A stretch of DNA of 20,002 bases, taken from IMG/VR virus record IMGVR_UViG_3300009085_000627, positions 1 to 20,002 of that record. One strand, 5' to 3'. Source of the DNA: a virus. Numbering within the stretch: position 1 is the stretch's first letter; each line of letters starts with the position of its first letter. The notes under the pieces are model-generated. The model did no database searches. It saw only the letters and a program-made list of their open reading frames with translations, and had not been told where the DNA came from. The position numbers were made by a program, and so were the translations under genes. Shown one piece after another: positions 1 to 7,111 of the stretch.

Positions 1-993
1 CTAAACCAAGTCCCGCCACTGAATCCCCTCTCCCCTAGCGATGTGGCGGCAGGCACGCCGCCCGACAACCTCATCCCACGCTCCAGGCGGCAGACCGACG
101 TTGGGGCGCAGCACAGCGAGGTTCGCCCAACTGAACTCCTCGTTAGGCTCGATGTCCCTGGTGGCGATGATGCTTCTGCGGTAGTAGGCGTTCTCACCCT
201 CCCGCAGTCCGTAGGCAGGTGTGCCAAGCGCAGCCCCTACCTCTCGCACCGCCCGCACCAGCTCGGCCATTTCCGCAGGCTCCAACGAGAACTCAGCGTC
301 AGGCCCACCATCGGCACGGCGCAGGCAGAAGTGCTTCTCGATAACCTCTGCGCCAAGGGCGGTGGCGATAACCGCCGCCGTGTGTCCCAGCGTGTGATCC
401 GACAGGCCCAACTTCACAGTCGGCATCCAACGCCGCATATCCGTCAGCGTGGAGAGGCGCATGTCCTCCACCTTGGCGGGGTAAGCAGAGATGCAGTGCA
501 GTAGGGTGGGCTTGATCTCGCCCTTGCTCTGCACCACAACCTCGCGCCATGCGGCGATGATGTCGTCCTGCGTCGCCATGCCCAGGCTGATGTAGACCGG
601 CTTGCCCTTGCGTCCGATGGCACCGATGAGCTGCAACCAGTTGTTCTCGAAGGAAGCCACCTTGTAGGCGTCAACCAGAGGCTCTAGGAAGTCCACCGCC
701 TCTAGGGAGAACGGCGTGGAGATGCAGTCAAGGCCCTTGTCGTGCGCCAGGTCGAAGATGGGCTTGTGCCACTCCCAAGGCGTGTACGCCTGCTGGTAGA
801 GACTGTAGAGGGTGCGGCCCCGCCACAGCCCGTCAGCGTGGAAGGGGAAGTCTAGCGTGATGGTGTCGGGCGTGAACGTCTGGAGCTTGATGGCGTTGCA
901 GCCTGCGGCAGCGGCGAGGTCAACGAGGTCGAGGGCGCGTTCTAGGGAGCCGTTGTGGTTGGCTGATAATTCAGCGATTATGTACGGTGTCAT
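1..993 (-). CDS. pseI: Pseudaminic acid synthase (PseI, NeuB family)
   Basis: Predicted to condense 2,4-diacetamido-2,4,6-trideoxy-L-altrose with phosphoenolpyruvate to give pseudaminic acid, a nonulosonic acid, in the cytoplasm. The 330-residue protein has the NeuB TIM-barrel followed by a C-terminal SAF (antifreeze-like) domain from about residue 271. The N-terminal AELSANHNG motif (7-15), the segment LWRGRTLYSLYQQAYTPWEW and the PSE-type GGPDAEFSLEP region are typical of PseI rather than of sialic or legionaminic acid synthases. The metal-binding histidines are present in SDHT (H200) and EKHF (H221). The ATG at 993 is preceded by GGAGGG; a longer in-frame form would begin with unrelated sequence belonging to the upstream small gene. 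It is the last gene before the left edge, and its TAG stop occupies bases 1-3. The family call is firm. The exact sugar could be a pseudaminic acid variant, given the neighbouring acyl-changing enzymes. Confidence 0.93.
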   Translation of the reverse strand: MTPYIIAELSANHNGSLERALDLVDLAAAAGCNAIKLQTFTPDTITLDFPFHADGLWRGRTLYSLYQQAYTPWEWHKPIFDLAHDKGLDCISTPFSLEAVDFLEPLVDAYKVASFENNWLQLIGAIGRKGKPVYISLGMATQDDIIAAWREVVVQSKGEIKPTLLHCISAYPAKVEDMRLSTLTDMRRWMPTVKLGLSDHTLGHTAAVIATALGAEVIEKHFCLRRADGGPDAEFSLEPAEMAELVRAVREVGAALGTPAYGLREGENAYYRRSIIATRDIEPNEEFSWANLAVLRPNVGLPPGAWDEVVGRRACRHIARGEGIQWRDLV

Positions 994-1063
994 TAGCCCT
1001 CCATGCCAGCCACATGCCCACAGGCATACCGATAGAGAACGCACACAACATGCCGAGCAGCAT
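971..1063 (-). CDS. Tiny single-span membrane protein (30 aa) before pseI
   Basis: A 30-residue frame of an unrecognised family. Residues 1-20 (starting MLLGMLCAFSIGMPVGMWLA) form one hydrophobic helix, followed by the short polar tail WRANDTVHNR. The ATG at 1063 has AAGGGG four bases upstream in the context AGGGGCTAATG, nearly the same context as the pseI start (AGGGCTAATG). It begins 8 bases after the stop of the 46-residue membrane gene and overlaps the first 23 bases of pseI, which fits translational coupling. A longer reading from a GTG at 1198 is open but lacks a properly spaced ribosome site. Its role is unknown. Together with its neighbour it could help move or anchor the sugar pathway, or it could be a lysis-type small membrane protein. 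Confidence 0.5.
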   Translation of the reverse strand: MLLGMLCAFSIGMPVGMWLAWRANDTVHNR

Positions 1064-1071
1064 TAGCCCCT

Positions 1072-1212
1072 TCACCGCAGCAACAACTCCACTAACAAAG
1101 CGAATCCTATGCCCGCGGCAAATATATTCAGTTTCCAGCCCCTCTGAAATCCCAGATATAGATTGGCGCAAAACGCCAGTGTGTGGAACACCGCCCACGC
1201 CTCTCGGCTCAC
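1072..1212 (-). CDS. Tiny membrane protein (46 aa) between pseB and pseI
   Basis: An unrecognised 46-residue protein that starts MSREAWAVFHTLAFCANLYL and ends with the hydrophobic stretch IFAAGIGFALLVELLLR. Two short membrane helices, at about residues 6-22 and 28-45, are likely, with the basic turn QRGWK between them. The GTG start at 1212 overlaps the pseB TGA stop in a GTGA junction, and AGGAGG lies 8 bases upstream inside the end of pseB. The same junction style joins many genes elsewhere in the window, which supports real expression. Two tiny membrane genes in succession inside a nonulosonic acid cassette are unusual. A small hetero-oligomeric transporter or a holin-like function can be imagined, but nothing in the sequence decides. 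Confidence 0.6.
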   Translation of the reverse strand: MSREAWAVFHTLAFCANLYLGFQRGWKLNIFAAGIGFALLVELLLR

Positions 1213-2150
1213 CCCGCCAGCCTCCTTAGTTCTTCTACCGTCAGCCACTCGCTGTTACTGTCGCTGCTGTACCGGAACCCCTCCGGCACAGGGACGCCTG
1301 CCACTAGGCGGCTTGACGGGTTGATGATGTACCTGTCTCCGCAGTCAACCACGTTGCGCGACTCGCCCTCGCTCACCAGGACTTCGTGCAGCTTCTCGCC
1401 AGGACGAATCCCGACAATCACATGCTTGGCCCCTGGCGCGATGGCCTCTGCCAAGTCCGTCACTCTCATGCTTGGCACCTTCGGCACGAATATCTCCCCG
1501 CCGAACTGCATCCCTAGGCAGGACAGCACGAAGGTCACGCCTTGCTCGATGGTCAACCAGAACCGCGTCATGCGCTCATCCGTGATGGTCAGGGTGCCGA
1601 TCTTGGCCTGCTCCTTGAATAGCGGAATCACCGAACCCCTAGAACCGATCACGTTGCCGTAGCGCACCACGGAGAACCTTGGCCCCCGCGCACCGCCGTA
1701 GGCAGACGCACCGACAAACAGCTTCTCGGCGCACAGCTTGGTGGCACCGTAGAGGTTGATGGGGTTGACTGCCTTGTCCGACGAGATTGCCACCACCTGC
1801 CGCACATCGTTGTCGATTGCGGCCTCGATGACGTTCTGCGCCCCCAGCACGTTCGTCTTGGTGGCCTCGAAGGGGTTGTACTCGCAGGCAGGCACCTGCT
1901 TCAGCGCGGCGGCATGAACCACCACATCCACGCCATCGAAGGCGCGGTAGAGGCGGTCGCGTTCCCGCACATCACCGAGGAAGAAGCGCAGGCGCGAATC
2001 GGGAAACTCGCGCTGCATCTCGCCCTGCTTCAACTCGTCGCGCGACAGCACAATGATCTTCTTCGGCCCCAGCGTCAGGGCTTGGCGCACGAACTCATGC
2101 CCGAAGGTGCCGGTGCCGCCCGTCACCAGGACGGTCTGCCCGCTAAACAT
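1209..2150 (-). CDS. pseB: UDP-GlcNAc 4,6-dehydratase, PseB-like
   Basis: The predicted first step of pseudaminic acid synthesis: NADP-dependent 4,6-dehydration and 5-epimerisation of UDP-GlcNAc. The 313 residues form an extended short-chain dehydrogenase. The Rossmann motif GGTGTFG is at 11-17, SRDELKQ at 36-42, and HAAALKQVPACEYNPFEA begins at 79. The catalytic segment SSDK (D125, K126) with Y134 and K138 matches the FlaA1/PseB pattern, which uses Asp and Lys beside Tyr instead of the usual Ser. The length is slightly short of typical PseB (about 330). The ATG at 2150 overlaps the end of the GNAT gene by 8 bases, with GGGTGA six bases upstream. The soluble form without the membrane domain of CapD/WbpM argues against a large capsule dehydratase. 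Confidence is high for the family and good for PseB. Confidence 0.9.
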   Translation of the reverse strand: MFSGQTVLVTGGTGTFGHEFVRQALTLGPKKIIVLSRDELKQGEMQREFPDSRLRFFLGDVRERDRLYRAFDGVDVVVHAAALKQVPACEYNPFEATKTNVLGAQNVIEAAIDNDVRQVVAISSDKAVNPINLYGATKLCAEKLFVGASAYGGARGPRFSVVRYGNVIGSRGSVIPLFKEQAKIGTLTITDERMTRFWLTIEQGVTFVLSCLGMQFGGEIFVPKVPSMRVTDLAEAIAPGAKHVIVGIRPGEKLHEVLVSEGESRNVVDCGDRYIINPSSRLVAGVPVPEGFRYSSDSNSEWLTVEELRRLAG

Positions 2151-2685
2151 ACTTGGTCACCCACGAGTCGAAGGAGAAGTAGAGCGAGTCGTACTGCTCC
2201 CCCTCCCAATACTTGCGGTTGGGCAGCGTCGTCCAGTAGCCGCGCTTGCGCTCCACCATCTTGCGCCAGAAGTCCACGGCGGGGTTGCACTCGTAGCACT
2301 CCCCATAGACCATCAGCAGGCGCAGTTGGTTGAAGGCGACGCAGAGGATTTTGTCCAGAGCCGCCTCGCCGTAGCCTTGACGGGCAAACTCTGGCCCGAT
2401 TTGCAGGGCGACTTCGGCGGTGCCGTTCTCCCATTGGATGTTCGTCAAACCCACGACGCCGACAAACCCACTCAGGGAGTCAAACGCCACAAGGTCCAAA
2501 TCGGTGTCCACCACGGCGAAGTAGCGACTATCAGCCTTGCGGTCGCAGACAACCTTGTCATACCACTCCCGCTGCATCTCGGCAGTCAGCATATAGGGTG
2601 TGCGCCAGGGCGAGAGGTCAAGGTTGCGCCATTGATGTATCTGATAGGCCCGCCAGGGGTCCATCGGCTCCAGCCTAACGGACAC
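2143..2685 (-). CDS. GNAT N-acetyltransferase, possibly PseH-like
   Basis: A 180-residue GNAT-fold protein. The acetyl-CoA binding loop is seen in QIGPEFARQGYGEAALDKIL (about residues 96-115), preceded by the beta strand VGVVGLTNIQWENGTAEV that PseH-type and RimJ-like sugar or peptide acetyltransferases share. In the pseudaminic pathway PseH acetylates the 4-amino group of UDP-4-amino-4,6-dideoxy-AltNAc, and the position between PIG-L and pseB makes that role reasonable. I see no residue that proves the substrate. The GTG at 2685 is chosen over an internal ATG at codon 8 because GAGGTGA lies six bases upstream. It overlaps the deacetylase end by 11 bases and the pseB start by 8 bases, so the cassette is translated as a coupled unit. 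Confidence 0.78.
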   Translation of the reverse strand: MSVRLEPMDPWRAYQIHQWRNLDLSPWRTPYMLTAEMQREWYDKVVCDRKADSRYFAVVDTDLDLVAFDSLSGFVGVVGLTNIQWENGTAEVALQIGPEFARQGYGEAALDKILCVAFNQLRLLMVYGECYECNPAVDFWRKMVERKRGYWTTLPNRKYWEGEQYDSLYFSFDSWVTKYV

Positions 2686-3310
2686 AGCGAATCACCTCGA
2701 ACGCCTCGGCAAACTCATGCCCACACTGTGAACCGCGCAACGCTGCCAATACCCTAACCGCCCCTCCCGATCTCGGATGTGGAAATGCCCTCATCTCGGA
2801 CTCGTAGTGCTTCAACGCATGGAACTTGCGGAGGAAGTTATCGAACGAAATCACGGAATACATCGTCGGCTTGAATCCCGCACCCCACTCGCTGCTACTC
2901 AGCACCTCGAAGGCGTATATCTCCTTCACCAGCGCGTTCGGCAGGGGGCGGCAGGCGGTCAGCACCGCTTGATGCACAATCCTGTGGTCCTCGTTCAGAT
3001 CGCCGCCAGAATGGGTGTAGACGACGGACGGCTCATATATGCCGATGGCGGTTTCGATGTGCTGGATGATCGACAATAGGGGGATGGTGTCAAACTGCTG
3101 GTCAGGGCAATAGGCACTAACACCGGGGGATTGCACTCCCAGCAGAGCCTCGGCCTCTATCCTGGCGTGCCACAGGTTCTGACCCTCGCGGCCTGTACTG
3201 AGAGTGAAGGTGGCAATCTCATGCCCCTCGCTCACCAGCCGGTTGATGGTGCCGCCCATGCCCAGTTCGATGTCGTCAGGGTGTGCGCCAACGCAGAGTA
3301 TCTTAGCCAT
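2675..3310 (-). CDS. PIG-L family N-acetylglucosaminyl deacetylase
   Basis: A 211-residue protein of the PIG-L/LmbE fold, zinc enzymes that remove N-acetyl groups from GlcNAc-containing substrates. The AHPDDIELG motif (9-17) supplies H10 and D13, and NEDHRIVHQA (106-115) supplies H113, the usual three zinc ligands; D12 is the expected general base. The protein has no signal peptide, so it should act in the cytoplasm on nucleotide-linked or free sugars. Its ATG overlaps the upstream acyltransferase stop by 8 bases, and the ribosome site is weak, suggesting coupled translation. Placed between an LpxD-like N-acyltransferase and a GNAT, it probably takes an acetyl group off the pathway sugar so that another acyl group can be added. 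The substrate is inferred from context only. Confidence 0.88.
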   Translation of the reverse strand: MAKILCVGAHPDDIELGMGGTINRLVSEGHEIATFTLSTGREGQNLWHARIEAEALLGVQSPGVSAYCPDQQFDTIPLLSIIQHIETAIGIYEPSVVYTHSGGDLNEDHRIVHQAVLTACRPLPNALVKEIYAFEVLSSSEWGAGFKPTMYSVISFDNFLRKFHALKHYESEMRAFPHPRSGGAVRVLAALRGSQCGHEFAEAFEVIRCVR

Positions 3311-4223
3311 TCTCTGCCAGCTTCTTCAGGGCGCGGTTCATGGCGACAAACTCTTTGAGCGGCCTCGCCCTGTTCCCCGCCACCGTCTGCCCGTCAGGCA
3401 CATCCTTGACCACCACGGCACCGCTACCAATCGTCACGCCGTCGCCAATGGTGATGTGGTCGTTGATGACCGCGCCCAGCCCAATCCAGCAGTCGGACCC
3501 TATCACCGTCGAACCGCCAATGCTGGCCCCCGCCGTGATGATGGTGTTGCGCCCGATCCGGCAGTTGTGCGCGATGTGGACAAGGTTGTCCACCTTGACA
3601 TCGGCCTCTAGGACGGTAGGGTCAATCGTACCCATCGCCACTATCGAGCCTGTGCCGATATCCACGCGCGGCCCCAACTCCACCCCGCCATAGTGCGGGA
3701 TGCGGAGCGGCCTGCCGTGTTCGTCCTTCTCGAAGCCGAACCCCTGCCCGCCAATCACGGCGTTCTCGCGGATGATGCTTCCCGCGCCAATCACCGAGAA
3801 GTTGCGGATGATGGCCCCCGCCATGACGGTCACACCAGAGAACAGCACCGTGTCGCCCTCGATCATGGCCTCGTAGTCAAACTCGCAGTCGGGCGCGATG
3901 TCGGGGTCTTCGTTCGGGTACTCGACGATGTTGGACAGCACCGCCATCAGCTTCGCATAGGCATAGCGCGGCCTCTCCACCTCTGCGGTCAGCAGGTCCG
4001 GCACCAGCCCCACGTTCGCGCCGACAGGCACCAGCAGGAGCGAGTCGCGCACACCCTCCAACATCTCCGCGACGTTCGGCGTCAAGTCGTTGCAGAACAT
4101 CAGGGCGTTGTTGGCGGGGTGGTTCAGGCTTGCGGCTCGGACCAGACTCAGATCGGACCAGGGAAGTTCCATGCCCGCTAGGGCGGCAAGTTCATCAACC
4201 GTGATCTTGAATAAGGCTCTCAT
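3303..4223 (-). CDS. LpxD-like left-handed beta-helix N-acyltransferase
   Basis: A 306-residue protein with the two-part architecture of LpxD: an N-terminal nucleotide-binding domain (about 1-100, with LNHPANNALMFCND and PRYAYAKL) and a hexapeptide-repeat left-handed beta-helix (about 105-280). The segments GGQGFGFEKDEHGRPLRIP and VHIAHNCRIG correspond to conserved LpxD regions, and H219 in HIAHN aligns with the catalytic histidine. LpxD makes lipid A, but in a phage cassette beside pseB and pseI this copy more likely acylates an amino group on a UDP-sugar using acyl-CoA or acyl-ACP. The ATG at 4223 has AGGGAGGT upstream. It lies only 23 bases after the head-protein stop, so it shares the late transcript with no visible terminator between phage and sugar genes. 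Confidence 0.87.
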   Translation of the reverse strand: MRALFKITVDELAALAGMELPWSDLSLVRAASLNHPANNALMFCNDLTPNVAEMLEGVRDSLLLVPVGANVGLVPDLLTAEVERPRYAYAKLMAVLSNIVEYPNEDPDIAPDCEFDYEAMIEGDTVLFSGVTVMAGAIIRNFSVIGAGSIIRENAVIGGQGFGFEKDEHGRPLRIPHYGGVELGPRVDIGTGSIVAMGTIDPTVLEADVKVDNLVHIAHNCRIGRNTIITAGASIGGSTVIGSDCWIGLGAVINDHITIGDGVTIGSGAVVVKDVPDGQTVAGNRARPLKEFVAMNRALKKLAENG

Positions 4224-4246
4224 CGTACCTCCCTAAAGCGAATAGA

Positions 4247-5068
4247 CTAGACAAGCCAGACGATCTCACAGCGACAGTTTGTGTCTTCTTCCAGCACCCC
4301 GAACCCGCCAGGGTACAATGTCTTGGCACCGCTGGGCGACTCGAAATACTCGTCAATCTCCCGAATCTGCCCCTCCATGCCAACGTGCGTATCGCGCACT
4401 CGTTCGTCTGCCATCGTTACCCACACCTTGCGAAGCTCGACTCCCGCCGCCTTCGCCTCTAGCCCCGCCTGCCACCGCGCCTCGTTCAGCAACCTGTGCG
4501 CTTCGGTGTTCACCCACCGCGTAGCCCGCACCGCATCCAGCGAGAGCTGCTTCCGCACATCGGCCATCATCTGCGAGTAGGTGGCACCGCGCATCAGGCC
4601 CCGCGTCACAATCTGCCGCACCCTTGCCGCCAAGTCGTCGCGGTGCATAAATATGCGCTCTAGGATGCTCATGCCCGTGGTGGGCCTCGCCACGGCTTCG
4701 TCCACCAGCAACCCGCGCAACACCGCATAGCCAATGGCGATGCCCGCCGCTTTCTCCAGGGCTGCGCCGGTGTCGAAGTACATCTCGCGGTAGGCTTCTG
4801 CCAGTTCGCGCTCGGTCAGCCGCGCCGACTTACCGCCCAGCTTACGCAGTTCTTCACGAATCTCGGCCTCTAGCTTGGGCAGGCGGTTGTACTTCCGCAT
4901 TTCCTCGTAGGTGAGTTTGCCGTCACGCGCGTACCGCTCGTAGGTGCCAGCCAGGATCATCCGCAGGGCAGCGTAGAGGGCAGCGTAGAGCGCGACTATC
5001 TGCCGCCGTGTGTCCCGCAACCGGGCGTTGTATGCGCGGTCGGCCTGCTTGTATGCGACTTCTGCCAT
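4247..5068 (-). CDS. Phage head morphogenesis protein (SPP1 gp7 / Mu F type)
   Basis: A 273-residue minor head protein. The C-terminal MuF signature is clear: KVWVTMADERVRDTHVGMEG, then PSGAKTLYPGGFG and the terminal EDTNCRCEIVW. The rest is helical and charged. In SPP1-like phages this protein binds the portal, enters the procapsid in a few copies and affects early DNA ejection. The ATG at 5068 is preferred over a GTG at 5077 because GGGGGTG lies about six bases before it. It follows the portal gene by 20 bases, the usual order. No effector domain is fused to it, unlike long MuF toxins. It is the last recognisable virion gene before the sugar cassette. Confidence 0.92.
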   Translation of the reverse strand: MAEVAYKQADRAYNARLRDTRRQIVALYAALYAALRMILAGTYERYARDGKLTYEEMRKYNRLPKLEAEIREELRKLGGKSARLTERELAEAYREMYFDTGAALEKAAGIAIGYAVLRGLLVDEAVARPTTGMSILERIFMHRDDLAARVRQIVTRGLMRGATYSQMMADVRKQLSLDAVRATRWVNTEAHRLLNEARWQAGLEAKAAGVELRKVWVTMADERVRDTHVGMEGQIREIDEYFESPSGAKTLYPGGFGVLEEDTNCRCEIVWLV

Positions 5069-5088
5069 GCCGCGCACCCCCGCTCACG

Positions 5089-6633
5089 CTAGACTTGCTT
5101 CTTCCGCGCCTGCTTGTTCACTCCAGGACTCGCATCCGGCGTCGAGGTGGTTATCTGCCCAATCCCCTGCGCTTCCATCTCCGCGCCCATCATCTCGCGC
5201 TCGAAGGCCGCAGCTTCTTCCTGCTCCTTCTTCATGGTGGTGATCTCGTAGGTGGGGTCATCCACGAAGGACAGCATAGCCAACCGCGTCGGTTCCGACA
5301 CCATGCCCTTCAGAAGCGCAGTCGCCTGTGCCTCCTCCAGAATGTTCAGCGGGAAGTTGCGGGAGAAGTCAGCGAAGATGTTGAGGTAGCTTTCGCCGGG
5401 GTCTTTCTCGTTGAAGACAATCCCCTTGGCCTGCCACGCCGAGCACAGCACCCGCCATTGCTGGTTGAGTGCCTTCTTGAACTTCAGCTCAGTCGTGATG
5501 CACTTGCTCTCCAGCCCGAACATCTTGAACTTCAACGCGACGCCGCTCTGGTTGCCGGCGAACGCCTCGTCACCGAAGTTCACATGCTTGGCAAAGCGCA
5601 GGATGTTCTCCTCGATGCGGTCAAGGTGGTTCTCCACGAACACATCGTTGATTTCCTTCTCGATGAAGTTCACATCGGCGTCCTCGGCAATGCCGAACGC
5701 GCCAGTCTTCTGCGCCGCCTTCACCGTCTGCTCATCCACCGTATGGCCCTTGAAGACCATATAGGCCAGCCGAAGCTGATCCATCTCGCTGTTCACATCG
5801 GAGATCGCCCGGTCATAGGCGTCAATGAGGGCCAGCACCCGCTCGGCGTCGCCAAGGTACTCCTCGTTGTTCGGGAAGGCAATCAGGGGGATACGGTCAA
5901 ACAGGTGGGCCTGCACCGGCGCGGACACCCATTCCTCGTTCGCCTTGTCCCACACCATCACGCTATCGTCGAGCGCGTACATCCCATCCTGGTCGCTGAC
6001 GTAGTAGGTGACGTTCTTGTCGTCGTACCACTCCACCCGCGTCCGCGTCACCCATGTGTTGGCTTCCTGCACCTGCACCTCGTAGTACCGCATGGCATAC
6101 TGTGGCTCGTTGATGCTTCTGTCGTAGACCCAAATGCACTCCCAGGGCGACACGTTCATCACGCGCTCTTTGCCTTCCCTGTCGATGTAGCACAGCCGCG
6201 CCGCCACACCGCAGATGGCTGACATCTTGCCTGTCTCGATGTCCAGGTCTTTGATGACGTTCCGCGCCAGGAAGTCGTCGAGCGTACCCTGCAAGCGGTC
6301 ATAGGCTTTCTTGTTGACCCACTCGCCGCTCTCGTCGGTGTACTCCGTGCGGTCCACCATGTAGACGATTGGCCGCCCGAACATATACCCGACCTTCGTG
6401 TCCACACACTCGGCGTCGAAGGAGTTGTTCACCTTGTTGTTGATCTTGGTGGTGTCCTCGAACGTCCGCAGGAACACGGGCACGGTGTTCTCGTCGGCCT
6501 TGTAGCGCAGGTACAAATCCTGCATCTCGTCGTGGCGCGTCTTGGCATCGTCGATGAGGTCGCTGATGATTTCCGAATCCACTTGCCCTTGCGTGGCGGC
6601 AAGTCGCTGCATTGCTATCTCAATTTCTGTCAT
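5089..6633 (-). CDS. Portal protein, SPP1 gp6-like
   Basis: A 514-residue portal of the SPP1 gp6-like family, the dodecameric ring at the capsid vertex through which DNA is packaged and ejected. Family features are the N-terminal helix region (DLYLRYKADENTVPVFLR), the NNKVNNSFDAECVDTKVGYM segment with GRPIVY after it, the central ECIWVYD and RIPLIAFPNNEEYLGD regions, and the IDAYDRAISDVNSEMDQLR clip/stem segment. The Gln/Glu-rich, Met-rich C-terminus is typical. The ATG at 6633, with GGTGA four bases upstream, is chosen over a TTG at 6654. It sits between the conserved 141-residue protein and the head morphogenesis gene. Confidence 0.94.
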   Translation of the reverse strand: MTEIEIAMQRLAATQGQVDSEIISDLIDDAKTRHDEMQDLYLRYKADENTVPVFLRTFEDTTKINNKVNNSFDAECVDTKVGYMFGRPIVYMVDRTEYTDESGEWVNKKAYDRLQGTLDDFLARNVIKDLDIETGKMSAICGVAARLCYIDREGKERVMNVSPWECIWVYDRSINEPQYAMRYYEVQVQEANTWVTRTRVEWYDDKNVTYYVSDQDGMYALDDSVMVWDKANEEWVSAPVQAHLFDRIPLIAFPNNEEYLGDAERVLALIDAYDRAISDVNSEMDQLRLAYMVFKGHTVDEQTVKAAQKTGAFGIAEDADVNFIEKEINDVFVENHLDRIEENILRFAKHVNFGDEAFAGNQSGVALKFKMFGLESKCITTELKFKKALNQQWRVLCSAWQAKGIVFNEKDPGESYLNIFADFSRNFPLNILEEAQATALLKGMVSEPTRLAMLSFVDDPTYEITTMKKEQEEAAAFEREMMGAEMEAQGIGQITTSTPDASPGVNKQARKKQV

Positions 6634-6665
6634 GTACTCACCGCCTCGAAGCAAATCAGGGTAGC

Positions 6666-7091
6666 TTATTCCGCGGGCTCTGCGGGGACATCAACATATT
6701 CGACGGTCGGGGTATAAGGGAAAGTCACATCTGTGCGGCTATCAAGGCTGGTATAACAGCACCCGTTTGGTTGCCGGAAAACCCTGCCCTCGATGTCGTA
6801 AACGTGACCATCGCGCTTGAACACATGAGAGCAACGATTATTCTGGTACTTGCCGTTGCCGAGATCGTTCCACTCATCATCCGTCCCAAGCAGGGGGGTG
6901 AGCGGTTCGTGTAGGGCAACGGTCCTAAACAGACCGGCCACCAAGGGGGCAGACATTCCGCTGTGACCCTGTTCCACAAAGACCTTCACAAGGTCCATTA
7001 CCGCATCGCCCACCATGCCCGCGTATACCCCGTCCTTGCCGAACCATCCGGCCAGTCGCAATTCCCTTTCCGCGAAAGAAACCCCGTCCAT
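6666..7091 (-). CDS. Conserved phage protein of the packaging module
   Basis: A 141-residue protein of a family I recognise from many phages, encoded between the large terminase and the portal, without a known function. Recognisable family segments are ERELRLAGWFGKDGVYAGMV, GHSGMSAPLVAGLF, EPLTPLLGTDDEWND, NNRCSHVFK and the C-terminal TFPYTPTVEYVDVP. There is no signal peptide or membrane helix. The ATG at 7091 is chosen over one at 7106 because GGGAGG lies seven bases before it, while the upstream ATG has no ribosome site. Close spacing to terL (20 bases) and to the portal (32 bases) indicates the same late transcript. Confidence 0.85.
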   Translation of the reverse strand: MDGVSFAERELRLAGWFGKDGVYAGMVGDAVMDLVKVFVEQGHSGMSAPLVAGLFRTVALHEPLTPLLGTDDEWNDLGNGKYQNNRCSHVFKRDGHVYDIEGRVFRQPNGCCYTSLDSRTDVTFPYTPTVEYVDVPAEPAE

Positions 7092-7111
7092 CAATTTGCC
7101 TCCCATGTGAT

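Noticed and set aside
5008-6222. 404-codon open frame on the plus strand opposite the portal gene
   Set aside because: It is His/Arg/Leu-rich, with no family features and no ribosome site, and lies antisense to a clear portal gene. Long antisense frames are expected from the GC-rich third positions of that gene.
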